NCBI GenBank assembly: GCA_946618265.1
Contig: CAMOLA010000021.1
Coordinates: 1 to 34,519, forward strand
Length of the DNA: 34,519 nt
DNA from: an uncultured Eggerthellaceae bacterium
GTDB taxonomy: Bacteria; Actinomycetota; Coriobacteriia; Coriobacteriales; Eggerthellaceae
Reading direction: 5' to 3'
Shown here: positions 6,632-16,152 of the stretch, piece after piece
Layout of the letters: the number at the start of each line of letters is the position of its first letter
Position numbering within the stretch: position 1 is the stretch's first letter
Made by a program: the position numbers and the translations under genes
The notes under the pieces: model-generated
The model's input: only the letters and a program-made list of their open reading frames with translations
Databases searched by the model: none
Told to the model about the DNA's origin: nothing

Positions 6632-9600
6632 ATGCGTGGCGCTGGCAAGAAACCCATAAAGCGATATGCGGGACTCGTCGCGGCCATTGTGGCAATGGCG
6701 GTTGCCTTGCTGTGCGGGGTTGCAGGTGAAACTGGCGTTGCGGATGGGATGGCGGATGCGATCCTGAGTGCTGCTTCCCAATCGGCTGCCCCTTCTTCCA
6801 CGGCACATTCCGAAAGCGCGCAGGCGTCCGAGGGCGCGTTGGGCGGCACGGGCGATGATACGGCTCGGGAAGACGCGGCTCGGGAAGGTGCGGCTCGGGA
6901 AGGCGAGGCGGGTGATAGCTCCGCTCCGGGTTCGGGTTCAAGTTCCGACACTGATACCGAGGCTGGCGAGGGTGCCTCCGAAAGCGACAGCACCTACGCC
7001 AACATGCCGCAAAGCGAGGGCGATGGGCCGGGGTCGACGGTGACGCAGCGTGCGGAAGCGTACGATCGGGCGTTCGGCCAAAAATCGCTTCGGGCGAGCG
7101 CAGAGGATGCGCGCCTGCATCCTGTCGGAAAAACGGAGCCGAAAAGTACGTGGTACACGCTCATGGTGTACATGGTGGGCTCGAACCTCGAGAGCCAGAA
7201 CGCGGCCGCCACCGACGATTTGCGGGAAATGCTCGCCGCGAAGGTCGATTTCTCCAAGGTCAACCTCGTCGTGTATGCGGGCGGCACCAAGCGGTGGAAT
7301 TCGAACATCCCCGCAGGTTGCAACAACGTGCTGGACCTTTCGCGCCCGGAAGGCGATCGGGTCGTGGCGCAGACGGAGTCGGAAGTCAGCATGGGCGCTT
7401 CCCAAACGCTCTCCGAGTTCGTTAACTTTTGCGCGGAGCATTATCCGGCCGACCATGCGGCGCTCGTGTTCTGGGATCATGGGGGAGGGCCGCTGTGGGG
7501 CTTCGGCAACGATGAGCTTTCCGGAGGCGATTCGCTCATGCTCTCGGAGTTGCGCGACGCCATGGAGCGGACGCCCTACGCGAAGGCCTCGAAGCGCAAG
7601 CTCGATTGGGTGGGTTTCGATGCGTGCCTCATGGGCTGCATGGAAAACGCCGTCATGTGGAGCGATTACGCGCGCTACCTGGTGGCATCCGAGGAAGTGG
7701 AGCCCGGCAACGGGTGGGATTACTCGTTCATCTCCACCATGGCCGAGACGGAAGACCCGCGGGCGACAGGCCGATCGATCCTCGATTCCTACCAGGCGTA
7801 TTACGAAAGCCACGCGAATACGATTTCGAACCCCGACCTGACGCTCTCGCTCATCGATCTGTCCAAAGCCGATGCTGCGATTCGGGCCCTTAACGGATTG
7901 TTCGCAGCGCTGGAAAGCGATATCGAAACTGGCGCCTACGCCCAGGTGAATCGCTCGCGACGCGAGGCGAAGGCGTTTGGGCTCTCCGCCGTGACCGATA
8001 GGGCTGCAGGCTATGACTTGGTGGATGTGGGCGATCTGGCGTTGCGTCTGGCGGAGCAGCATCCCGAGCAGGCAGATGCCGTGTCTGCCGCGTTGAACGA
8101 GCTCGTGGTCGGCCAGTACGCGAACGTCGAGAACGCTTCGGGCATCTCGCTGTACCTGCCGGGCGACAATCGCGAGCTGTACAACTCGTTCACGAACGCC
8201 ATCGACCAGACGTCGGCATCGACGTCGGCGGCTGATGATTCGCCCGACGGAGTCGACGTGTCGTCGGACGAGCAGCAGGCGACCCCGTCCGACCAACCAG
8301 TCGGCGAAGCGAATCCGGCTGAGTCGCCCGAGGCCGGCGCGATTGCCGCCTCATCCGCCACGGCGGACGAGACATCGGATGAACGGCAAGCGGTTCGGCC
8401 CAATCAAGTGTCCGACGAAACCAATCAAGCCGAGTCGTCGTCGACCTCCGCCGACATCCCGCGTCTCGGTACGATTTCCACCGCGTACGATAGCTTCGTA
8501 AACGCTTACGTAGACGAATGGTTCTCCGCCTCGCAGGTCGACTGGTCGTTCGCCGAGGTTCAGTCGAACGAAGAGGAGCTCACGCTGCAGCTGACCGACG
8601 AGCAGGTCGGAGCGCTCTCGGAGGCAAGCTACACCGTGATGGTTCAACCGGACGATAGCTCGTCGTATCTCATACTGACAAGCGACATCTCCATTCGGCC
8701 CGACGGCGAAAACGTCCTCCGCGTTCCCGCCGACCCGCGGCTCATAGCGCTCAAATCGCATGATGACGTGCTTCCGGGGTTCTTCATCCAAGTGGCAGAC
8801 GAGGGCGGGAAGCAGCGATACGTCGATCCCTTGCTATATGCCATGGCGGCTGGCGATTTCGACGAAGTGCAGGCAACCCGCGATCCGCGCGTGATGGCCA
8901 CCGTTTCGGTATCCGAAGATGGCAGCGTGCGCACTGACTCGCTGTCCGAGGTAAACGATTCGGTCGGCGCAGGCGGAAAGGGCGACATCGACATATCCAA
9001 GTATTCGCGGCTGGTCCAGTGGAGCTATCGCGGCGGGCGGGCAATGCCGAAGTTCGACGGCGAAGGCCGCGCGCTTCCCTGGCGTGAATGGGAATCGGCT
9101 GGCTATCCGGTGCTCTATTCGGTGACCACGGAGGATGCCGTCGCGGTGGAGGACAGCCTGCAATTCGTCGCGACGCAGGCGTCCGAGCAGCGTGACATGG
9201 GTCGTTTCTACGCGCAGATCGTCGTCACCGACGTGAACGGCGATCAGCATGCGCTCGCTCCCGAACCCTTGGAAACTCCTGAGCAGTCGCAAGCTACGCG
9301 AAAGGTCACGCAAGCCACGCCGCTTGGCGTGCTGACGTTCGAGGTGTCGGACGATCACGCGACGCTTACGAGATACAAGGGCGGAGATTGGACCGTGGAT
9401 ATTCCGGTCGAGGTCGAGGGCGTGCCGGTGACGACCATCGGAAGCATGGCGTTCGAAAGTCGGCGATATATCGATGAGCTGGCCATACCCGAGGGCGTTA
9501 CGACCATCGAGAGCGCGGCGTTCAGGTACTCGAGCCTGTATCGCCTTTCTCTTCCTTCGACCCTCGCTCACGTGTCCAAGACCGCCTTCGTGGGCATGGA

Positions 9601-11746
9601 GCGATTGAGCGAGTTTTCGCTCGAAGGCGAAAGCCCGGCGGTGAGCGTGCGCGATGGCGTGCTGTTCTCGGCCGACGGGAAGCGGCTCATCGCGTATCCG
9701 GCTGCCAAGGGCGTTGACTATGATGTGCCGTCCGGCACGGAAGTCATTGCCTATGGGGCGTTCGCAAAGTCGGATATCCGGCAGGTCAAGTTCCCCGATG
9801 GCTTGAGAGCGATTGAGCCGGCAGCGTTCTTCGATTGTCCGAAGCTCGCATCGCTCGATTTTCCCGATAGCCTCGAGTCGATCGGTTCGCAGGCTTTCGG
9901 GCGCAGTTTGTTCACGCTGACAGATGCCGATCTATCGCACTACTATGGACCGAATCTGCTCGAGTGGCGTGACCAAAACAAGGCGGCATCGGATTTGGAG
10001 CTCGCGCACATCGACCGGGTGGAAATCGGCCCGAACGTGCGCGAAATCGGCGCGTTTGCGTTCTCGGGTATCGCGCTCAACGCCATCGATGTCGACTACC
10101 GCAATCGATGGTACTCGAGCAAAGGTGGCGTGTTGCTCAACGCTGCAGGCGATACGCTCGTCGAGGCGCCGTGCGGCATAACCGGAGTCGTCGAAGTGCC
10201 CGAGGGCATCGTGGCGCTTTCCGACAATGCGTTCGCGAGTTATCCCAAAGGTTCCGAGTTCATCTTGCCCGCTTCGCTTGCCCGCTGCTCGGCGGCATCG
10301 TTCCCGGGGTCGTACGAGACCGACGAGCGTACGGGCGAGAGAACGTACGTCAACGATTGCGTGATCCATGCGTGCGAGGGCACGTATGCGGCGCGGTTTG
10401 CGAGCGAGCACGGCATCGCGTTCGATCACGAGACCGACAGGGCCAAGCTCACATACCGGTTGGTCTCCGTGCAGCAAGGCGACTACACGCTGTTGTTCAG
10501 GGTGTATGCCGATCGGGCGGCGCTCACGGCGGTCGACGACGGAAGCTCGTGGAACGAGAACGCGAAGGGCCACGTGCTCACGATTCCCTCCGAAATCGAG
10601 GGCGTACCGCTCACCGAGGTTGCCGTGGGGAAGGATGCGATTCGCCTTCTATCGGAATCCTCGTCGGACGATGATGCGTCTTCGGTCGAGGAACTCGTGT
10701 TGCCTGCGTCGGTTGGCCGCGTCGAGCCAGGGTCGCTGTCGTTCTTCGGGCATCTGGAACGGATTAGCGTCGATGGGGAATCGAGTCATTTCAACACCGT
10801 CGACGGCGTGCTGTTCTCTGCGGACGGGACGGTGCTCGTGGCGTATCCGTGCAACCGGGGCGCGAAGGCGCCGGAAGACGAGCAAGAAGGCCATGATGGG
10901 TCTAAGGCCCTCGATGTTTCCGATTACACGCCCGGCTTATCGAGCAAGGTGGGTTCGAGCGCCTATGACGTGCCAGACGGCGTGGAGGAAATCGGCGAGA
11001 GCGCATTTGACAGCGCGTTGGGCGTTTCGTCAGTTTCGCTTCCTACTAGCGTCGAGCGGGTTGGCCGGCGCGCATTCCACAGCTGCCGCAATCTCGAGCA
11101 CGTCGAGTTCGGCTCGGGGCTGGAGGCCATCGGCGAGGATGCGTTCGCTTGGTGCGAAGCCCTTGTGCTCGATAGGCCGTTGCCCGAGGGTCTGGAATCG
11201 ATCGGCGATGGCGCGTTCAGCAGATGCGCGAGCTTCGAGGGCTTGACGATGCCAGAGGGTTTGGAGGCCATCGGCGCCGGGGCGTTCGATTCCGGCTTGT
11301 CCAGCGATTCCGACGGGCTCATGGCGATGAAGCCTGACGTGCTCGTCATCGGCCCGTACCTGAAGCGCATCGGGTCGGGAGCGGAATCGCCGTTCAAGGG
11401 ACTTGATCTGCGCGGGTTCGACGTGTCGGCCGACAACGAGGCGTATCGGTCGGAGGGGCCGTTCATCGTGACCAAAGACGGCGTGAAGCTCGTGGAATTC
11501 GCGAGCGGCTTCGAGGGCGAAGCGCGCATCCCCGACGGCGTGCGGGAAATCGATGCGTCGACGTTCGATTCCGCTCACCGCCTGACCGACCTCTACATTC
11601 CCGCTTCGGTGAGGCATATTGCGGGCGATGAATTCCAGACGGGTGGCGCGGCCGGCGTGCTGTCGTCGGTGCATGTTCATGTGCCGCAGGGGTCCTATGC
11701 CGCGCGATATGCGCGTGAGAAGGGGCTTGCATGGGAGGTGGAGTGA
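6632..11746 (+). CDS. Surface C11 (clostripain-type) cysteine protease with BspA-like LRR arrays (copy 1)
   Basis: This 1704-residue protein has an N-terminal hydrophobic signal/anchor (residues about 11-30) without a lipobox. A Ser/Ala/Gly/Glu-rich linker follows to residue 135, then a peptidase C11 domain (about 172-515) starting WYTLMVYMVGSNLES. His283 in FWDHGGGPLWG and Cys332 in GFDACLMG match the clostripain catalytic dyad. The domain ends with SGISLYLPGDN. Next come a low-complexity linker (about 520-625), a non-repeat domain found in the paralogues, and from about residue 905 a long array of LRR_5/BspA-type repeats of the form IGxxAFxxxxxLxxLxLPxxL. These alternate with modules of the form DGVLFSADGxxLxAYP. 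C11 enzymes cleave after Arg or Lys; LRR arrays bind proteins or matrix. ATG 6632 has GAGAGAGCG before it. The stop overlaps the next start (TGATG). Substrate is unknown. Confidence 0.88.
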   Translation: MRGAGKKPIKRYAGLVAAIVAMAVALLCGVAGETGVADGMADAILSAASQSAAPSSTAHSESAQASEGALGGTGDDTAREDAAREGAAREGEAGDSSAPGSGSSSDTDTEAGEGASESDSTYANMPQSEGDGPGSTVTQRAEAYDRAFGQKSLRASAEDARLHPVGKTEPKSTWYTLMVYMVGSNLESQNAAATDDLREMLAAKVDFSKVNLVVYAGGTKRWNSNIPAGCNNVLDLSRPEGDRVVAQTESEVSMGASQTLSEFVNFCAEHYPADHAALVFWDHGGGPLWGFGNDELSGGDSLMLSELRDAMERTPYAKASKRKLDWVGFDACLMGCMENAVMWSDYARYLVASEEVEPGNGWDYSFISTMAETEDPRATGRSILDSYQAYYESHANTISNPDLTLSLIDLSKADAAIRALNGLFAALESDIETGAYAQVNRSRREAKAFGLSAVTDRAAGYDLVDVGDLALRLAEQHPEQADAVSAALNELVVGQYANVENASGISLYLPGDNRELYNSFTNAIDQTSASTSAADDSPDGVDVSSDEQQATPSDQPVGEANPAESPEAGAIAASSATADETSDERQAVRPNQVSDETNQAESSSTSADIPRLGTISTAYDSFVNAYVDEWFSASQVDWSFAEVQSNEEELTLQLTDEQVGALSEASYTVMVQPDDSSSYLILTSDISIRPDGENVLRVPADPRLIALKSHDDVLPGFFIQVADEGGKQRYVDPLLYAMAAGDFDEVQATRDPRVMATVSVSEDGSVRTDSLSEVNDSVGAGGKGDIDISKYSRLVQWSYRGGRAMPKFDGEGRALPWREWESAGYPVLYSVTTEDAVAVEDSLQFVATQASEQRDMGRFYAQIVVTDVNGDQHALAPEPLETPEQSQATRKVTQATPLGVLTFEVSDDHATLTRYKGGDWTVDIPVEVEGVPVTTIGSMAFESRRYIDELAIPEGVTTIESAAFRYSSLYRLSLPSTLAHVSKTAFVGMERLSEFSLEGESPAVSVRDGVLFSADGKRLIAYPAAKGVDYDVPSGTEVIAYGAFAKSDIRQVKFPDGLRAIEPAAFFDCPKLASLDFPDSLESIGSQAFGRSLFTLTDADLSHYYGPNLLEWRDQNKAASDLELAHIDRVEIGPNVREIGAFAFSGIALNAIDVDYRNRWYSSKGGVLLNAAGDTLVEAPCGITGVVEVPEGIVALSDNAFASYPKGSEFILPASLARCSAASFPGSYETDERTGERTYVNDCVIHACEGTYAARFASEHGIAFDHETDRAKLTYRLVSVQQGDYTLLFRVYADRAALTAVDDGSSWNENAKGHVLTIPSEIEGVPLTEVAVGKDAIRLLSESSSDDDASSVEELVLPASVGRVEPGSLSFFGHLERISVDGESSHFNTVDGVLFSADGTVLVAYPCNRGAKAPEDEQEGHDGSKALDVSDYTPGLSSKVGSSAYDVPDGVEEIGESAFDSALGVSSVSLPTSVERVGRRAFHSCRNLEHVEFGSGLEAIGEDAFAWCEALVLDRPLPEGLESIGDGAFSRCASFEGLTMPEGLEAIGAGAFDSGLSSDSDGLMAMKPDVLVIGPYLKRIGSGAESPFKGLDLRGFDVSADNEAYRSEGPFIVTKDGVKLVEFASGFEGEARIPDGVREIDASTFDSAHRLTDLYIPASVRHIAGDEFQTGGAAGVLSSVHVHVPQGSYAARYAREKGLAWEVE

Positions 11747-14700
11747 TGCTGCGCCCGATGCGCTTGCTTGAAACGCCGTCTCGAATCATGGGGAGGTGGC
11801 TAGTCACTTCTTCGGGGGCTTCGCGCGACGTCGACGGGTCTCTTCGGGCAAAGCTCATCGCCGAGGCGGTCCTTATCGTGATGGCGTGCTTTGCGCTGGC
11901 GTGCTCGCTTATCGGTTGCACTGCAGCCGAGCGAACCGAATCAACATGGCTTCTGGACGCTCCAGTGCGTAATGGCGACGTTTTCGAAGTGCAGCTTTTC
12001 GACTTCCAACGCGCGGAAGCGGCGTCGGCGACCTATACGCTGTTCAAGCGCGTTGACCATGGCTATCAGGTGTTGATATGGAAGGCGCCTGCGGAAATCG
12101 ACGAGCGCGGGTGCGTTACAGTGCCCACGTGTCCCGATGTAGTTACCGTTTGCGCCATCGGTGTCGACGATGATCCTACTCCGGTATTCGCAAAATACCT
12201 GGGCGCTCGGGGCAGCGTTCCTGAATACGAAGTGTCGAATGTGCGACTCTCTGCAACTCCGGACCTCAATCCGACTGGGATTCTGGAAGGCTACGATGTC
12301 GTCTCGGCTCGCGTGGTGTTTGCCGAAGGAGACGAGCTGGCATCGAACGTGGAGCTATCGCGCATGTGGCCCCAGGCTGCCTATCCGTTGGGCTCGACCA
12401 TCGAGCAAGACGAGCTGGGAATGTATTTCGGGCTGAGCTATTGGCCCGAGGGGCCGTTTGCGAAAAAGCGTGCCGAGGACGGCTCGCTTGCTCCCGTGGA
12501 CGAATGGACGACTGCGGGCGGCATGCATTATTGGTCGCAAGGCGATTTCGAGGGGCAGATCGAAATCGCCAAAGTGCCGGTGTCGGATTTTGCGGGCGAT
12601 TTCTTCGTCCAGATCGTCGTGGAGGATGCCCAAGGCGGGTTCCACGGCAGCGAGCTTGCCAAGCTTGACCTGCCTGCGCCCGATGAGCCGCGGACTGTCG
12701 ATGTGGGCACCGATCGGGGGATGATGTCGTTCCGGCTGGAGGACGATTATGCCGTGCTCAAGTCGTATACGGGAGAGGATGGGCGCGTGGAGGTTCCCTC
12801 GCGCGTCGAAGATTTGCCCGTCATCGCTGTGGGTTCCCGGGCGTTCGAGGATAACGAGTACGTGCGCGCGGTCGTCTTGCCCAAGACGGTCGACGACATT
12901 GGCCACGAGGCGTTCAAAGGAAGCCGGATCGAGCATTTCGAGGTGTCTTCGCAGGTCAAGCACATAGGCAATGCCGCTTTTGCGTATGCTGTCGACTTGA
13001 AGGAGTTTTCGTTGGAGGGCGAAAGCGACCATTTCAGCGTGCGAGATGGCGTGCTGTATTCGCGCGATGGCAGCCGCCTTGTTGCGTATCCGCTGGCCAA
13101 GGACGATACGTTCGACGTGCCCGATGGGGTGACAACAATCGGATATGCGGCCTTTGCGGGTGCAGGCGTGTCAGCGGTCGGCATGCCCGAGTCGTTGAGG
13201 GAAATCGAGCCCTGCGCGTTCGTGGGGTGCTATTCGCTGTCCGCGCTGAGTTTTCCCGAGTCGCTCGAGCGTATCGGTTCGTGCGCATTCGGGGAAGGCC
13301 TCACGACAACGGTCGAGAATTACGGTCAGCGCGCGCCTGTCGATAGCGTTGTCATCGGCAAGAACGTTTCCTATGTCGGGCGCAAGGCGTTCGACGGACT
13401 CGCGCTCTCGGACATCAAGGTGGATGAGGGAAACAAGCGGTATCGGTCGGACGGCGGGTTTTTGATTTCCTCTGAGGGGACGTTGCTGCAGGTGCCGTAC
13501 GATCTGCCGTCTCCGGTTGTGGTCCCCGCAGGAGTGCGCTCGATTGCGATGGATTCCCTCGCGCATGTGCGTGCGACTTCAACGGATATCGTCGATGGCA
13601 AGGCCGGGCTCGTCGACGTGTTCTTGCCATCGAGCGTGCAGGATATCGAGGAGCACGCCTTTCCCAGGGTGAAATATCACGATGACTTCGTGCGGAGCGA
13701 CGAGCGGGTGACGGGCGTCAAGATTCATGCGCCGGTGGGGTCGTGGGTGCATAGCTACGCGATGGAGCACGGCATTGCGCACGATTACGTACAAGATGCC
13801 GAGGATTTTGTCATGCACGAAAGCGTGGTCGAAACGCCCACGGCCAGTCTGGTGTTCCGCGTTTTCGGCGACCATGCCGAGCTCTCGGGGATAAAGACGC
13901 CTGAAATGATGGTCGGCCATATTGCGGTGCCTGCCGAGGTCGATGGCGTGCCCGTCACGAAACTAGGCGGCGATCAGAACGACAAGGCGGACGGTACCGT
14001 GAAAACGCTGATCGTGCCGGCATCGGTTCGCGAGGTCGATGCGAAGTTTCTTTCGGGGCTTTTCGGCTTGCAGGCATTCAGGCTGGAAGGCGAAAGCCCG
14101 TGGCTCTCGGAGCGCGATGGCGTGCTGTACAGTGCAGACGGGCAAACGTTGGTTGCGTATCCGAGTCATCATGGCACGTGGAGCTTGGAGCAGGACGAGT
14201 ACAGAGAGGTCGAAAAGGTCCGCTTCGATATTCCAGATGGCGTGCGCGAAATTGCCGATTATGCGTTCTCCGGCGCCGAGGTGGCGGACGTGCAATTACC
14301 CGATGGGCTCGAGCGCATCGGCTCGTACGCGTTCACCAAGTGTGAGAAGTTGGAGTCGGTGTCGTTTCCCCGATCGTTGCGCTCTATCGGTCGCGAGGCC
14401 TTCTCGTATTCGGGCTTGCGTGCAGTGCATTTGAACGAGGGGCTCGAGGCGATCGGGGCGCAGGCGTTTGGCGCGACGAAAGGGTGCGACGGGCTTGCGC
14501 TTCCCGACAGCCTGAAGACGATCGGGTGGCAGGCCTTCAGCTGTGCGGACAGCGAGGGCTTGACGTCGCCTGGCGCGCGTACGATGCGTATTGGCAGCGC
14601 GCTCGAGCGCGTGGAGGATACTCCGTTCGCGAATCTGGAGATCGAGCGTTTCGAAGTGGCCGGTGACAATGAGCATTTTAAGGCGAATGGGCCGCTTCTG

Positions 14701-15111
14701 CTCAGCAAGGATGGGCGCGTGCTCTACGAGTGCGCGTCTGCTGCTGTGGGCGAGATTCACGTCCCCACAGGCGTCGAGCGCATTGCGTATGGTGCGTTTG
14801 CGCATGCTGGAGGGGTGACTGATGTGTACGTTCCCGATTCTGTCGTCGATATAAGCCACGCCGCTTTTCCGAAGCCCGCGGACGATGCCGAGGTTGAAGG
14901 CGCTTCCGCTGCGGCAGGCAATGGCGATGGCGGTGTCGAGGGGAGCGGCTCCGATGATGGCAGCAATCCCTTGGACGGGGGCGATGATGGCTCCAGTCCC
15001 GCGGGCGGGGGCGATGACCCCGATGACGATTCTGCCCTGACGTTCCATTGCTCGCCTTCAAGCGAGGCCGCCCTCTTTGCCGCGGCGTGGGGTTATCGGT
15101 GCGAGGAATAG
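11746..15111 (+). CDS. BspA-like LRR lipoprotein coupled to C11 protease copy 1
   Basis: This protein of 1121 residues starts at ATG 11746, whose A is the last base of the protease stop (TGATG). GGGAGGTGG lies just upstream inside the protease gene, so the two are translationally coupled. A long basic N-region leads to a hydrophobic stretch ending ACSLIGC, a good lipobox (SLIGC), so membrane attachment outside the cell is predicted. It contains no peptidase domain. After the Cys comes the same non-repeat domain seen in the proteases (ATYTLFKR, then FFVQIVVEDAQGGFHGSELA), then LRR_5-type repeats with YSRDGSRLVAYPLAKD-type modules. A stretch of about 57 residues rich in Asp, Gly and Ser interrupts the last segment before LTFHCSPSSEAALF. 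It may dock, recruit substrates for, or shield the protease; that is inference. Confidence 0.82.
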   Translation: MLRPMRLLETPSRIMGRWLVTSSGASRDVDGSLRAKLIAEAVLIVMACFALACSLIGCTAAERTESTWLLDAPVRNGDVFEVQLFDFQRAEAASATYTLFKRVDHGYQVLIWKAPAEIDERGCVTVPTCPDVVTVCAIGVDDDPTPVFAKYLGARGSVPEYEVSNVRLSATPDLNPTGILEGYDVVSARVVFAEGDELASNVELSRMWPQAAYPLGSTIEQDELGMYFGLSYWPEGPFAKKRAEDGSLAPVDEWTTAGGMHYWSQGDFEGQIEIAKVPVSDFAGDFFVQIVVEDAQGGFHGSELAKLDLPAPDEPRTVDVGTDRGMMSFRLEDDYAVLKSYTGEDGRVEVPSRVEDLPVIAVGSRAFEDNEYVRAVVLPKTVDDIGHEAFKGSRIEHFEVSSQVKHIGNAAFAYAVDLKEFSLEGESDHFSVRDGVLYSRDGSRLVAYPLAKDDTFDVPDGVTTIGYAAFAGAGVSAVGMPESLREIEPCAFVGCYSLSALSFPESLERIGSCAFGEGLTTTVENYGQRAPVDSVVIGKNVSYVGRKAFDGLALSDIKVDEGNKRYRSDGGFLISSEGTLLQVPYDLPSPVVVPAGVRSIAMDSLAHVRATSTDIVDGKAGLVDVFLPSSVQDIEEHAFPRVKYHDDFVRSDERVTGVKIHAPVGSWVHSYAMEHGIAHDYVQDAEDFVMHESVVETPTASLVFRVFGDHAELSGIKTPEMMVGHIAVPAEVDGVPVTKLGGDQNDKADGTVKTLIVPASVREVDAKFLSGLFGLQAFRLEGESPWLSERDGVLYSADGQTLVAYPSHHGTWSLEQDEYREVEKVRFDIPDGVREIADYAFSGAEVADVQLPDGLERIGSYAFTKCEKLESVSFPRSLRSIGREAFSYSGLRAVHLNEGLEAIGAQAFGATKGCDGLALPDSLKTIGWQAFSCADSEGLTSPGARTMRIGSALERVEDTPFANLEIERFEVAGDNEHFKANGPLLLSKDGRVLYECASAAVGEIHVPTGVERIAYGAFAHAGGVTDVYVPDSVVDISHAAFPKPADDAEVEGASAAAGNGDGGVEGSGSDDGSNPLDGGDDGSSPAGGGDDPDDDSALTFHCSPSSEAALFAAAWGYRCEE

Positions 15112-15500
15112 CGCCCGCGTTGCCGAAAACGCATCCAGAACCGTCGATCTCGCGCACCGGCGCCGCCAGCACCCCCGGAATCGCGTCCAGAACCGTCGAT
15201 CCGGCGCGGCGCCGTCGTCCGCACCCCCGGAAACGCGTCCAGAACCGTCGATCTGGTGTCGCTGCTGCATGGGATTTTCGGTTTCGGACGCGTTTCGCGG
15301 AGTGGCAGCGCTGCTTTTGCATGAAATCGCCGCTTCCGGATGCGTTTCGCGGGGTGGTGTCAGGAGGAAGATTGCATTTCCCCAGCTCAGGGGCTCGCGG
15401 AATTCCCGACCTCGTCCAGAACCGTCGATTTGGTGCAGCGGGGCCGCCAGCACCCCCGGAAACGCGTCCAGAACCGTTGATTTGGCGCATCTCCGATTTC
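15112..15500. repeat. Intergenic repeat family A, cluster 2
   Basis: The gap of almost 490 bases between the LRR lipoprotein and the deformylase holds about seven copies of the family A unit. Clear plus-orientation copies begin near 15125, 15172, 15220 and 15448 (CCCCCGGAAACGCGTCCAGA then ACCGTYGATYTGGCGCA). Minus-orientation copies lie near 15255-15345 (GGACGCGTTTCGCGG). The segment TTTCCCCAGCTCAGGGGCTCGCG at 15377-15399, followed by CCTCGTCCAGAACCGTCGAT, repeats the layout of cluster 1. The clusters thus share unit type, order and a larger composite block. No gene is seen here. From 15517 the text CGAGCCTCCAGGGGAAGTGTTTCAAA resembles the front of family D. Confidence 0.75.
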
Positions 15501-15598
15501 GGGTGTCGATGAAGCGAGCCTCCAGGGGAAGTGTTTCAAATTGCGTAGTATCATCAACTGCCGTACCGATAGAGTCCAAACGGGAAAAGAGGTTGTGC

Positions 15599-16012
15599 GT
15601 GATTCGGCCTATCATGACGAAGAGGTTTTTCTTGAAGCAGCCGAGCGTGGAGGCAGGCGCCGGAGATGCGGCAATTGCGCGCGATTTGGCTGACACGCTC
15701 GAGGCGCATCGCGCCGGATGCGTGGGGATGGCCGCCAACATGATAGGGGAGCGCAAGCGCATCATTGCCGTGATCGACGAAGACGGCTCTGTGCTCGTCA
15801 TGTTCAACCCGCGCATCGTGCGGAAAAGCGGACCTTACACCGCCGAAGAGGGCTGCCTGTCGCTTCCGGGCACGTGCGAGGCGGAGCGCTTCGACCGCAT
15901 CACGGTCGACTATCAAGACGAGCTCATGCGCGAGTGCCAGCGCGAGTTCGAAGGCCACGTCGCCCAGGCAGTTCAGCACGAGATCGACCACTGCGACGGC
16001 GTGCTGATCTAG
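15599..16012 (+). CDS. def: Peptide deformylase
   Basis: This 137-residue metalloenzyme removes the formyl group from the N-terminal methionine of new proteins (EC 3.5.1.88). The metal-binding motifs are visible: Cys86 in EGCLSLPG and His127/His131 in QHEIDH, with Glu128 as the catalytic base. Motif 1 is GMAANMIG (around residues 43-50) in place of GxGxAAxQ, as in the short deformylases of Gram-positive anaerobes. The short length and the MIRPIMTKRFFL beginning also fit that group. The GTG at 15599 is chosen because AGAGG lies just upstream and it restores the conserved N-terminus; ATG 15614 is the alternative. No fmt or other translation gene is adjacent, so this may be a second, non-housekeeping deformylase. 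Confidence 0.88.
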   Translation: MIRPIMTKRFFLKQPSVEAGAGDAAIARDLADTLEAHRAGCVGMAANMIGERKRIIAVIDEDGSVLVMFNPRIVRKSGPYTAEEGCLSLPGTCEAERFDRITVDYQDELMRECQREFEGHVAQAVQHEIDHCDGVLI

Positions 16013-16038
16013 CCCGAATCCGCTCCGAGTGGGTGCTT

Positions 16039-16103
16039 CACTGACCGAAAGGGAGTCTCCCCAATGGTCAGTGACCGAAGGGGAGACTCCCTTTCGGTCA
16101 GTG
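16039..16103. repeat. Family D element as a perfect 24-bp inverted repeat after def
   Basis: CACTGACCGAAAGGGAGTCT plus CCCC (16039-16062) is the exact reverse complement of 16080-16103. The 17-nt loop AATGGTCAGTGACCGAA itself contains another partial copy. The flanks extend the similarity with GTGCTTCA on the left and TGAAACACTTCC on the right. The element shares GACCGAAAGGGAGTCTCCCC with the hairpin at 6503. It sits 27 bases after the def stop and before the HigBA-2 promoter, so it could act as a transcription barrier or terminator, though no T-tract follows. Confidence 0.75.
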
Positions 16104-16122
16104 TGAAACACTTCCACTAGTC

Positions 16123-16146
16123 ACGCATCACGTGATGCGTTATAAT
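16123..16146 (+). promoter_or_regulatory. HigBA-2 operator palindrome and -10 box
   Basis: ACGCATCACGTGATGCGT (16123-16140) is a perfect 18-bp palindrome lying directly against TATAAT (16141-16146). A weak -35 candidate, TAGTCA, lies at 16118-16123. Transcription from this -10 would begin at about 16153, which is the A of the toxin ATG, so the message would be leaderless. The palindrome is well placed for autorepression by the HigA protein encoded downstream. Confidence 0.6.
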
Positions 16147-16152
16147 ACGTTC

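Noticed and set aside
5067..6941. 624-residue minus-strand reading frame
   Set aside because: It overlaps the nitrilase 3' end, the glutaminase in another frame and the protease 5' end; its composition (Pro/Arg/His-rich) is typical of an out-of-frame shadow.
15077..15598. Long N-terminal extension of peptide deformylase
   Set aside because: It is translated family A repeat sequence; deformylases of this type begin at MIRPIM, matching the GTG at 15599.
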